Program-made: the position numbers and the translations under genes
Part shown: positions 1-5,263 of the stretch, piece after piece
Position numbering within the stretch: position 1 is the first letter of the stretch
Layout of the letters: each line of letters opens with the position of its first letter
The notes under the pieces: generated by a model
Database searches by the model: none
Told to the model about the DNA's origin: nothing
Seen by the model: only the letters and a program-made list of their open reading frames with translations
Assembly (NCBI GenBank): GCA_026395155.1
Contig: JAPLZG010000123.1
Coordinates: forward strand, 1-6,506
From: Candidatus Tayloriibacteriota bacterium
Lineage (GTDB): Bacteria; Patescibacteriota; Minisyncoccia; Phycocordibacterales; GWA1-40-21
Length of the DNA stretch: 6,506 bases
Direction: 5' to 3'

Positions 1-494
1 AAGATGCAAATATTTTTGGTGTAGTAGGAAATTATAAAGGAGCCGGTCCCGCTACTCTTACCTGGTCTGATGCGGTCGCTGGCCTTTGCTGGGACACTGA
101 CCCAGATAGTGAATGGAACATCGGTAATGAAGCAAATGAAGGTGGCGCTTATTGTGATGCTGGTGCACTTGGTGGATGGCTTACAACTCCTAACCTCACT
201 CATGTAGGAGCAGTAGAATATTGCACACACCTAAACACAGCCGGCACGGCATTACAAGATTCAATTGGTATTTGGAGTTTGCCCACAGAAAGTCAATTAT
301 TGGCAGGATTATCTGATCAATTTGTTTTAGCTTTGCCATCGCAAACTGGTTTCCGGGGCTTCGCCGATTATTGGTCTAGTAGTGAGGGTGCCAGTGCCGG
401 TGCCGGTGCTTGGAGCGCCGTCAGCGTCGCCGGCTACGTCGGTAGCAACTCTGGCAATAAGTACTACCGGGACAAGTCTCGTTGTGTCCACTAG
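1..494 (+). CDS. DGR target protein, DUF1566/Lcl-C-like lectin fold (5' end missing)
   Basis: The gene is open to the left edge in the frame whose codons start at position 3; about 163 C-terminal residues are visible and the stop is at 492-494. The visible part resembles the DUF1566 / Legionella-lectin C-terminal (C-type-lectin-like) family: TWSDAV, then GGWLTTP, a WSLPTESQLL segment (the usual WRLPTxxEL motif), ADYWSSSE, and a terminal KSRCVH close to the family's usual RCVR ending. Such domains are common target proteins of diversity-generating retroelements, where the C-terminal ligand-binding loop is the variable part. Here the segment after YWSSSE is Gly/Ala/Ser/Val/Tyr-rich, as expected for a diversified lectin loop. 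The gene is followed by a hairpin and an avd-like gene, which fits a DGR cassette. These proteins are usually surface-displayed, but the signal or anchor would lie outside the window. The specific ligand is unknown. The family call is good; the DGR role is inferred from the codon pattern plus avd. Confidence 0.8.
   Translation, partial: DANIFGVVGNYKGAGPATLTWSDAVAGLCWDTDPDSEWNIGNEANEGGAYCDAGALGGWLTTPNLTHVGAVEYCTHLNTAGTALQDSIGIWSLPTESQLLAGLSDQFVLALPSQTGFRGFADYWSSSEGASAGAGAWSAVSVAGYVGSNSGNKYYRDKSRCVH
369..491 (+). other. DGR variable region (VR) in the 3' end of the target gene
   Basis: From the YWSSSE codons to the stop codon the base composition changes sharply to GC-rich, although the surrounding genome is AT-rich. 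In codons 387-458 nearly every codon ends in C or T, and the first two bases are mixed (GCC, GGT, GTC, AGC, TAC, AAC, AAT). The exception is an invariant-looking TGG at 411-413. This is the pattern left when AAC/AAT codons of a template repeat are copied with random replacement of adenines. The conserved tail at about 468-491 (RDKSRCVH) has few such codons and could hold the initiation-of-mutagenic-homology segment. The exact ends cannot be fixed because no template repeat is present to align. Confidence 0.72.
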
Positions 495-527
495 TATTCA
501 AAAAATAACATTACTAAACATTAAACA

Positions 528-569
528 TTCTCTGAAAAATTATCCGCCACGCGGAAATTTTTCAGAGAA
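528..569. other. Long hairpin downstream of the variable region
   Basis: This is an inverted repeat of about 19 bp: TTCTCTGAAAAATT (528-541), one bulged base at 542, TCCGC (543-547), a 3-nt loop CAC, then GCGGA and AATTTTTCAGAGAA (551-569). It starts 33 bp after the target-gene stop. Hairpins or cruciforms just after the VR are known to help target recognition in the Bordetella phage DGR, so that role is possible, although this one lies farther away and is longer. It could instead be a transcription terminator, but no T-run follows on either strand, which argues against a standard intrinsic terminator. Confidence 0.7.
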
Positions 570-585
570 GAGAGAAAATTAAGAA

Positions 586-888
586 ATGTCCCAGTATTCC
601 CATTTACCAATATATAATTCAACGATAAACTGTCTGAAAGATTTATACCAAAGAATACCAAAATTTTCAAAACAATATAAATATCTGCTCGGAGGAAAAC
701 TGATAGAATATAATACAAAAATAATTTCATTAATATTTGAGATAAGTAATTCAAGGAACAAAGAGGAAAGAATGGCGTTTGTAGATGAAATTGCAAAAAA
801 TATAGACCTACTGTTAATACATATAAGAATCTGCAATGGGGGAAATGGGGTCAGGTACCTTTTATTTTTTAATAACATCATGCTATAA
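586..888 (+). pseudogene. avd: Avd-like DGR accessory protein, C-terminus lost to a transposon insertion
   Basis: The ORF begins at ATG 586 and reads MSQYSHLPIYNSTINCLKDL, then KFSKQYKYLLGGKL, a helix EYNTKIISLIFEISNS, and AKNIDLLLIHIRICN. This follows the DGR accessory (Avd / four-helix-bundle) family: an LPIY start, an F-x-K-x-x-KYxLG-x-KL turn, long amphipathic helices and an IRxC-type third helix. Avd forms a pentameric basic barrel that binds the DGR reverse transcriptase and RNA and is required for mutagenic homing. Family members are usually about 110-125 residues and end with a fourth helix and a G-G-W-like tail. Here recognisable sequence stops near residue 83-84 (about position 834-843), where the inverted repeat of the transposase element begins; the remaining codons to 888 are element sequence. 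No missing fourth helix is seen after the element. The product, if made, lacks one helix and is probably not functional. Family assignment is from memory of the motif pattern. Confidence 0.72.
844..862 (+). repeat. Left inverted repeat of the RAYT element
   Basis: AATGGGGTCAGGTACCTTT is the exact reverse complement of 1518-1536. It contains the GGTACC palindrome. It falls in the avd reading frame at the point where similarity to Avd ends. Confidence 0.85.
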
Positions 889-889
889 T
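881..889 (+). promoter_or_regulatory. Extended -10 promoter for the transposase
   Basis: TGCTATAAT is a perfect extended -10 box. No clear -35 is visible 17 bp upstream (861-866 is TTTATT). Transcription would be expected to start about 6-8 bases downstream, only 3-5 bases before the ATG at 900, so the mRNA would be nearly leaderless. The promoter lies inside the element, so it moves with it. Confidence 0.65.
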
Positions 890-899
890 ATAAAACATT

Positions 900-1529
900 A
901 TGGCACGCTTACCACGCATTGATGTTGGTGATAATTTATATCACATTATTAATCGAGCAAATGCTCGCCTTCCAATTTTTTTTGAAGAAGAATATTCTAT
1001 GCGAATTTTGGCATATTGTCTTATGCCAAATCATTTTCATTTAGTTGTTTACCCACACGATGACGGCGATGTCCAAAAATTTATGCAATGGGTCACTCTT
1101 ACTCACACACAAAGGTGGCATATAAAAAATAAAACTGTGGGGAGTGGGCATCTTTATCAAGGTCGGTATAAATCATTTCTCATTGAAAAGGATAATCACC
1201 TTTTATCTGTAATCCGTTATGTTGAGCGAAATCCATTACGGGCAAGGTTAGTAAAAAAAGCGGAAAACTGGAATTTTTCAAGCTTAGCTTGTCGTCTATC
1301 AAAAGATGTTGATCGGGGAAAGATACTTTCTCTGTGGCCGATACAGGAGCCGAAAGATTATCTCTCTTTTGTTAATCAAGAATTAAATGATGAGGAAGAA
1401 TTAGCAGTTCATTATTCTGTTTTACATGGAAAGCCGTTTGGATCAGGAAAGTGGATCGATGATATGATTACAAAGTATAATCTCGGAGCGACTGTTCGGG
1501 AGAAGGGAAGGCCAAAGAAAGGTACCTGA
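900..1529 (+). CDS. REP-associated tyrosine transposase (Y1/HUH, RAYT family)
   Basis: The 209-residue product is a Y1-type single-strand DNA transposase. Visible motifs are the N-terminal MARLPRID...LYHIINRANAR strand, AYCLMPNHFHLVV with the HUH metal-binding pair H45/H47, the family segment QWVTLTHTQRW (63-73), GHLYQGRYKSF (83-93) and RYVERNPLRARLV (106-118). Tyr107 in the last segment is the likely nucleophile by analogy with E. coli TnpA-REP. The C-terminal half ends in a basic EKGRPKK motif resembling an AT-hook. In family members a helix of about 20-25 residues normally lies between the NARLPIF strand and the AYCLMPNHxH strand; here only about ten residues (28-37) separate them. This suggests an in-frame internal deletion that may impair the enzyme. 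There is no Shine-Dalgarno sequence; the start fits the extended -10 box just upstream. The stop lies in the right inverted repeat. Confidence 0.9.
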   Translation: MARLPRIDVGDNLYHIINRANARLPIFFEEEYSMRILAYCLMPNHFHLVVYPHDDGDVQKFMQWVTLTHTQRWHIKNKTVGSGHLYQGRYKSFLIEKDNHLLSVIRYVERNPLRARLVKKAENWNFSSLACRLSKDVDRGKILSLWPIQEPKDYLSFVNQELNDEEELAVHYSVLHGKPFGSGKWIDDMITKYNLGATVREKGRPKKGT

Positions 1530-1536
1530 CCCCATT
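1518..1536 (-). repeat. Right inverted repeat of the RAYT element
   Basis: This is the exact reverse complement of 844-862. The last codons and stop (TGA, 1527-1529) of the transposase lie inside it, so the repeat itself encodes the C-terminal KGT. A 7-bp direct doublet ATTATTC ATTATTC follows at 1534-1547. Confidence 0.85.
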
Positions 1537-1552
1537 ATTCATTATTCCATGA

Positions 1553-1596
1553 GGCAGGGAGAAGACGAGTTCTCCCTGCCTTTTCTCTTTTAATTT
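1553..1596 (+). terminator. Intrinsic terminator after the transposase element
   Basis: A perfect 11-bp stem, GGCAGGGAGAA (1553-1563) with TTCTCCCTGCC (1570-1580), has a GACGAG loop and is followed by TTTTCTCTTTT. It lies just outside the element's right repeat, so it may be the older terminator of the interrupted locus now serving the transposase. It also isolates the downstream MBL gene. Confidence 0.88.
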
Positions 1597-1620
1597 TTTA
1601 ATATTGAATTTAGTAAAAAT

Positions 1621-1642
1621 AACTTTCACCATGGTGAAAGTT
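1621..1642. repeat. Perfect 22-bp palindrome centred on CCATGG
   Basis: AACTTTCACC followed by its own complement around ACCATGGT gives a perfect 22-bp palindrome with no loop. The half-site CTTTCAC recurs in the palindrome at the end of gyrA. It could be a dimeric-protein binding site or a short dispersed palindromic repeat. Confidence 0.7.
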
Positions 1643-1650
1643 CAAATATG

Positions 1651-1670
1651 AAGTTCGCCATGGCGAATTT
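1651..1670. repeat. Second CCATGG-centred palindrome (20 bp, one G-T pair)
   Basis: AAGTTCGCCATGGCGAATTT is palindromic except for one G/T pair; the core TTCGCCATGGCGAA is perfect. It lies 8 bp after the 1621-1642 palindrome and shares the CCATGG centre and AA/TT edges but differs inside (TCGCC versus TCACC), so it is a related but not identical site. The rest of the 1537-1789 gap shows no gene. Confidence 0.65.
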
Positions 1671-1752
1671 TGGAATGTCTTTTACCCTCTAATAAGTTGA
1701 AGAAAGAAGGGTATTCCGATTCCGGGTGAGGTTGTATGAAGGAATTTAGCGG

Positions 1753-1780
1753 TTGTATTTATATACAGATTTGCTATAAT
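1753..1780 (+). promoter_or_regulatory. Sigma-70-like promoter for the MBL-fold gene
   Basis: A -35-like TTGTAT (1753-1758) is followed after 16 bp by TATAAT (1775-1780), preceded by the TG of an extended -10 (TGCTATAAT, 1772-1780). Transcription should start about 2-4 bases before the ATG at 1790, giving a leaderless or nearly leaderless mRNA. This agrees with the lack of a Shine-Dalgarno sequence. Confidence 0.72.
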
Positions 1781-1789
1781 TATTGAGTT

Positions 1790-2428
1790 ATGATTATCAC
1801 TTATTTAGGGGTGGATTTTTTTAAAGTTCAATTTGGTGACACAACCATTGCTCTTAATCCTATTTCCAAAGATTCAAAATTTAAGACAACAAGATTTATG
1901 GCGGATATTGCTCTTGTTAGTTTAAATCATCCAGATATGAATGGAACAGAAAATCTTTCTTATAATGGGAAAGATCCAATGGTTATTTCTGGTCCAGGAG
2001 AATATGAAGTCAAAGAAGTTTTTATAAAAGGTTTTGCATCAAAATCTGATTACGAAAACAAGGAGAGAATCAATACTATATATTCTGTATCTCTTGAAGG
2101 GATGAATTTGTGTTTTTTGGGTGCGATTTCAGACATTAATCTTTCAAACGAAGTTAAAGAAGCTCTTGGAGATGTAGATATTTTATTTTTACCGATTGGT
2201 GGTGATGGAGTTATTGATTCTACAAAAGCTGAAAAGCTTGCTGTCGAAATCGAACCAAAAATAATTATACCAATGCATTATGGCGACGTAGGTATGAAAG
2301 ATGCCCTTAAAAAATATTTGAAAGAAGCAGGTGAAGAAAATGTAAAGCCAATAGATAAGTTGACGATTAAGAGGAAAGATTTGGAAGGGAAGCTCGGTGA
2401 GACAGTTGTTCTTTCAGTAGATGAATAA
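1790..2428 (+). CDS. UlaG-like MBL-fold protein with a degenerate metal site
   Basis: The 212-residue product has the layout of the COG2220/UlaG-type metallo-beta-lactamase fold. It opens with ITYLGVDFFKVQFGDTTIALNP (the family usually has GHxxF and DP), then ALVSLNHPDMNG (42-52), MVISGPGEYEVKEVFIKG (64-81), an LCFLG strand (107-111), VDILFLPIGG (129-138) and PKIIIPMHYGD (156-166). In active members the 42-52 segment is THxHxDH; here only H47 and D49 remain, the first and last histidines being Leu and Met. The GH after the first strand is GV and the DP is NP. H163 in the PMHYG motif is kept. The fold is clear, but classical two-metal hydrolysis looks unlikely, so the protein may be a non-catalytic or altered member. 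ATG 1790 is supported by the promoter. A structured element follows immediately, then a small membrane-protein gene and gyrA. The substrate is unknown. Confidence 0.82.
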   Translation: MIITYLGVDFFKVQFGDTTIALNPISKDSKFKTTRFMADIALVSLNHPDMNGTENLSYNGKDPMVISGPGEYEVKEVFIKGFASKSDYENKERINTIYSVSLEGMNLCFLGAISDINLSNEVKEALGDVDILFLPIGGDGVIDSTKAEKLAVEIEPKIIIPMHYGDVGMKDALKKYLKEAGEENVKPIDKLTIKRKDLEGKLGETVVLSVDE

Positions 2429-2565
2429 ATCCGCACACTAAATCTGTCATTATGTTTTGTTGCTAAGAAAGATATAATAAGTAAATACAGATGAATTTAA
2501 CAGGTAGAATAAAATTATTAATATACATTAAACATATAGAGCGATGACAGAATTAGTGTGCGGAT
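2429..2565. other. Imperfect palindromic structured element, copy A
   Basis: The outer arms 2429-2450 (ATCCGCACACTAA...) and 2544-2565 pair over 22 positions with one mismatch (A2442/A2552). TATGTTT (2451-2457) then pairs with AAACATA (2530-2536), leaving a 7-nt bulge TAGAGCG (2537-2543) only on the 3' side and a 72-nt central part. It starts right after the MBL stop codon and ends 11 bp before the small membrane-protein ATG. A TATAAT (2473-2478) in the central part may be a promoter for the following genes but has no convincing -35. A MITE-like element or a structured leader/ncRNA are both possible. Confidence 0.62.
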
Positions 2566-2576
2566 AAATAAACAAG

Positions 2577-2726
2577 ATGAAAATTATTGAGCGGATAAGT
2601 AAATGGCCAAGTGAAAAGAAAAAGATATTTTCTTTAATCGTTGCAGTTTTTTTGACGATATTGGTTATAATTTTATGGTTTACAGTAGATTTTTATTTTA
2701 AAAAAGATCGAGTGAAAATAATATAA
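2577..2726 (+). CDS. Small single-pass membrane protein upstream of gyrA
   Basis: ATG 2577 opens a 49-codon frame ending at TAA 2724-2726. The product is MKIIERISKWPSEKKK, then a hydrophobic stretch of about 18 residues from I17 to W34 (IFSLIVAVFLTILVIILW), then a short tail rich in Phe and Lys. The positively charged N-terminal side (KWPSEKKK) suggests it stays in the cytoplasm with the tail outside. It fills most of the gap between the upstream element and gyrA (33 bp before the gyrA ATG), probably in one transcript with gyrA. The N-terminal pattern ISKWPSEKKK followed by one helix resembles tiny hypothetical proteins I associate with gyrA neighbourhoods in Patescibacteria, but that is recollection. 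No function can be assigned. There is no clear ribosome binding site. Confidence 0.6.
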   Translation: MKIIERISKWPSEKKKIFSLIVAVFLTILVIILWFTVDFYFKKDRVKII

Positions 2727-2759
2727 ATGCAAGTACAAGTCTAATTGAATAAAAAACCA

Positions 2760-5228
2760 ATGGCTAAAAATTCAAAAGAAAATGAAGAGAAGATAGTTAA
2801 TACAGAGCACAAACTCTTGTCGAGCAGAAATATCACCACAGAAATGAAGGAATCGTATTTGGATTATGCAATGTCTGTTATTACACAGAGAGCTCTTCCT
2901 GATGTTCGTGATGGTCTGAAGCCTGTTCACAGAAGAATCCTTTATGCTATGGGACAGATGAATCTTACCGCAGGTGCAAAAACAAGAAAATCTTCTGCTG
3001 TTGTTGGAGAAGTGCTTGGTAATTATCATCCTCATGGAGATGTCGCTGTTTATGATTCTATGGTGAAAATGGCACAAGATTTTTCTTTGAGATATCCTCT
3101 TATTATTGGACAAGGAAACTTTGGTAGCATTGATGGAGATTCTCCAGCTGCTATGAGATATACAGAAGCAAAAATGTCTAAAATGGCGAGCGAAATGCTC
3201 AAAGATTTGGACAAAGAAACTGTTGATTGGAGGCCAAACTATGATAATACTAAAAAAGAGCCAGAAGTTCTACCTGCATGTGTTCCAAATCTTTTATTGA
3301 ACGGAACACTTGGTATAGCTGTTGGTATGGCTACAAATATTCCACCGCACAACTTGAATGAAGTTGTTGATGCGACACTCTCTCTTATTGATAATCCAGA
3401 ATCAACAACAGAAAATCTTTTGCAATTTATAAAAGGTCCTGATTTTCCAACAGGCGGAACAATCTACAATCAAATAGATATTAGCCATGCATATTCCACT
3501 GGTAGAGGCGGTGTTGTTACAAGAGGTCAAGCTGAAATAGTGGAAGACAAAAAAGGACAATTTCAGATTATAATTACTTCTATTCCTTATAGAGTTAATA
3601 AAGCTGAGCTCATAATGACAATCGCCGATCTTGTTCGAGAAAAGAAAATTGAAGGAATAAAAGGTTTGAGAGATGAATCAACAAAAGATATTAGAATTGC
3701 TATTGATTTAAAAAATAATGCCCAGCCACAAAGTGTTTTAAATTATTTATATAAACATACTCAGCTCGAAGAAACATTTCACTTCAACCTCGTTGCACTT
3801 GTTGGCGGAGTTCCAAAAACTATTTCTTTAAAAACTTTTCTTGATGAATTTATTGTTCATAGAAAAATTGTTGTAAAGAGAAGAACAGAATTTGATTTGA
3901 AAAAAGCAGAAGCAAGAGAACATATTTTGCTTGGTTTGAAAAAAGCTCTCGATCATATCGATGAGATTATTAAGCTTATCAAGAAATCAAAAGATGTAGA
4001 TGAAGCGAGATTACAGCTCATGAAAGTTTTTAAGTTTTCTGAAATACAGGCAAATGCTATTCTTGAAATGCGACTTCAAAAACTTGCCGGGCTTGAGAGA
4101 AAAAAGATAGAAGATGAATTGACCGAAGTTCAAGCACTCATTAAAGATCTTAAAGATATTCTTTCAAAACCAAAGAGGATTTTGCAAATTATAAGAGACG
4201 AACTCACTGAGATAAAACAAAAATATGGTGATGATAGACGCACAAAAGTTGTAAAACAGGGAGTAAAAAATCTATCTGATGAGGATTTAATTCCAAACGA
4301 GGAAAGTATTCTTGTTCTAACCTCAGGAGGATATGTAAAAAGAACAAATCCAGATGAATATAGAAAACAAAAGCGAGGAGGAGTTGGTGTTGTAGATCTT
4401 GATACAAAAGATGAAGATTTTATTACTCATTTTCTTACAGCGACAACTCATAGTGATATTCTTTTCTTTACAGATAAAGGCAAGGCATATCAGATAAAAA
4501 TGTTTGAATTGCCAGAAGGAAAGAGGGCAACAAAAGGAAAAGCTATAGTAAATTATCTTGCATTATCAAATGAAGAGAAGATTACTTCTGTGCTTGCAAT
4601 GCCAAAAGAAATGAAAGGTTTAGATTTTTCACTTATTCTTGTCACAAAAAATGGTATAGCTAAAAGAGTTGATGCAAATAGCTTTAAAGAAGTCCGAAGA
4701 AATGGTTTGATTGCTATTTCTCTTGATGCTGGAGATGATCTTCGTTCCGCATTATTTATGTCGGAAGGTGATGAAGTTATTCTTGCGACAGCAAAAGGTC
4801 AAGCAATAAGATTTAAGGATAAAGATGTTCGTGTTATGGGAAGAAATGCCGGAGGTGTACGCGGTATGAAGCTCAAAAAGGGAGATCATATTGTCGGCAC
4901 AGATATTTTGAAGAAAGAAATGAAAAATCCAGAATTTCTTGTGATAAGTTCAAATGGTTATGGTAAAAAGACATTGCTTAAAGAATATAAGGTTCAAAAG
5001 AGGGGTGGTTCTGGAATAAAAACAATGAAAGTTACACCAAAAACTGGCGAAATAATTACTTCAAAAGTTGTTACAGAAAATGAAGATGAAATAGCAGCAA
5101 TTTCAAAAAAGAGCCAGGTTATAAGAGTTGAAATTAAAGAAATTCCATCACTCGGCAGACAAACTCAGGGTGTGAGGATTATGAAATTAAGAGAAGGGGA
5201 TTCGATTGCTTCTATTACTTGTATTTAA
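2760..5228 (+). CDS. gyrA: DNA gyrase subunit A
   Basis: GyrA is the DNA-breaking and rejoining subunit of the A2B2 gyrase, which introduces negative supercoils using ATP hydrolysed by GyrB. From ATG 2760 the product is 822 residues, normal for the family. Visible in order: the winged-helix breakage domain (ESYLDYAMSVI, RALPDVRDGLKPVHRRIL, VVGEVLGNYHPHGD), the catalytic tyrosine Y134 in AAMRYTEAKM, a tower region with GIAVGMATNIPPHN, a long coiled coil at about 379-465, and a six-bladed beta-pinwheel C-terminal domain. The pinwheel carries a GyrA-box-like QKRGGVG at 537-543, which favours GyrA over ParC; a second QKRGG occurs near the C-terminus. The residue matching E. coli Ser83 is Val95 (codon 3042-3044), while the acidic residue matching Asp87 is kept. 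A TTG start at 2745 would add MNKKP; neither start has a Shine-Dalgarno sequence, so ATG was preferred. The stop lies inside a perfect 50-bp palindrome, followed by a terminator. Confidence 0.97.
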   Translation: MAKNSKENEEKIVNTEHKLLSSRNITTEMKESYLDYAMSVITQRALPDVRDGLKPVHRRILYAMGQMNLTAGAKTRKSSAVVGEVLGNYHPHGDVAVYDSMVKMAQDFSLRYPLIIGQGNFGSIDGDSPAAMRYTEAKMSKMASEMLKDLDKETVDWRPNYDNTKKEPEVLPACVPNLLLNGTLGIAVGMATNIPPHNLNEVVDATLSLIDNPESTTENLLQFIKGPDFPTGGTIYNQIDISHAYSTGRGGVVTRGQAEIVEDKKGQFQIIITSIPYRVNKAELIMTIADLVREKKIEGIKGLRDESTKDIRIAIDLKNNAQPQSVLNYLYKHTQLEETFHFNLVALVGGVPKTISLKTFLDEFIVHRKIVVKRRTEFDLKKAEAREHILLGLKKALDHIDEIIKLIKKSKDVDEARLQLMKVFKFSEIQANAILEMRLQKLAGLERKKIEDELTEVQALIKDLKDILSKPKRILQIIRDELTEIKQKYGDDRRTKVVKQGVKNLSDEDLIPNEESILVLTSGGYVKRTNPDEYRKQKRGGVGVVDLDTKDEDFITHFLTATTHSDILFFTDKGKAYQIKMFELPEGKRATKGKAIVNYLALSNEEKITSVLAMPKEMKGLDFSLILVTKNGIAKRVDANSFKEVRRNGLIAISLDAGDDLRSALFMSEGDEVILATAKGQAIRFKDKDVRVMGRNAGGVRGMKLKKGDHIVGTDILKKEMKNPEFLVISSNGYGKKTLLKEYKVQKRGGSGIKTMKVTPKTGEIITSKVVTENEDEIAAISKKSQVIRVEIKEIPSLGRQTQGVRIMKLREGDSIASITCI

Positions 5229-5263
5229 ATTGTGAAAGCTTTCACAATTTAAATACAAGTAAT
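5214..5263. repeat. Perfect 50-bp palindrome spanning the gyrA stop codon
   Basis: Two 25-bp arms with no loop meet between 5238 and 5239 at AAGCTT; the centre is GTGAAAGCTTTCAC. Every base from 5214 pairs with its mirror base to 5263; the next pair (T5213/C5264) fails. The left arm encodes the last gyrA residues ITCI and the TAA. As RNA it could form a very stable hairpin over the 3' end; as DNA it could extrude a cruciform. There is no T-run, and a proper terminator follows 46 bp later, so it is probably not the terminator itself. Confidence 0.9.

Larger units (their letters stand above)
844..1536 (+). mobile_element. RAYT-type (IS200-like Y1 transposase) element inserted in avd
   Basis: A 693-bp unit is bounded by perfect 19-bp inverted repeats and contains a promoter and one Y1/HUH transposase gene with almost no spare DNA. 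The GGGGTCAGGT core of the repeat is typical of the sequences flanking this clade of REP-associated transposases as I recall it. The left end lies inside the avd-like gene. I see no convincing target-site duplication, which fits HUH single-strand transposition, a mechanism that does not create one. The true left end may be a few bases farther out, because AATGGGG occurs at 836-842 as well as in the repeat. Confidence 0.75.

Noticed and set aside
528..569. Rho-independent terminator for the DGR target gene
   Set aside because: The stem is strong, but the 3' flank is GAGAGAAAATT with no T-run on either strand, so it is listed only as a hairpin.
382..582. A plus-strand frame overlapping the variable region
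   Set aside because: It is an out-of-frame reading (MRVPVPVPVL...) of the GC-rich VR; the lectin frame has clear domain motifs and ends naturally at 494.
521..881. Two minus-strand open frames opposite avd
   Set aside because: They are hydrophobic AT-rich shadows of the plus-strand avd-like gene, which has recognisable motifs.
1683..1713. TACCCT...AGGGTA inverted repeat as a fourth structured element
   Set aside because: Only a 6-bp match with a 19-nt loop; it lacks the outer stem, one-sided bulge and length of the three elements.
2745..2747. TTG as the gyrA start codon
   Set aside because: It would add only MNKKP with no better ribosome binding site; ATG at 2760 gives a normal GyrA N-terminus. 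It cannot be excluded.
2772..3113. Minus-strand open frame inside gyrA (and another at 4204-4407)
   Set aside because: They lie antisense to well-conserved gyrA coding sequence and have low-complexity, unfamiliar translations.
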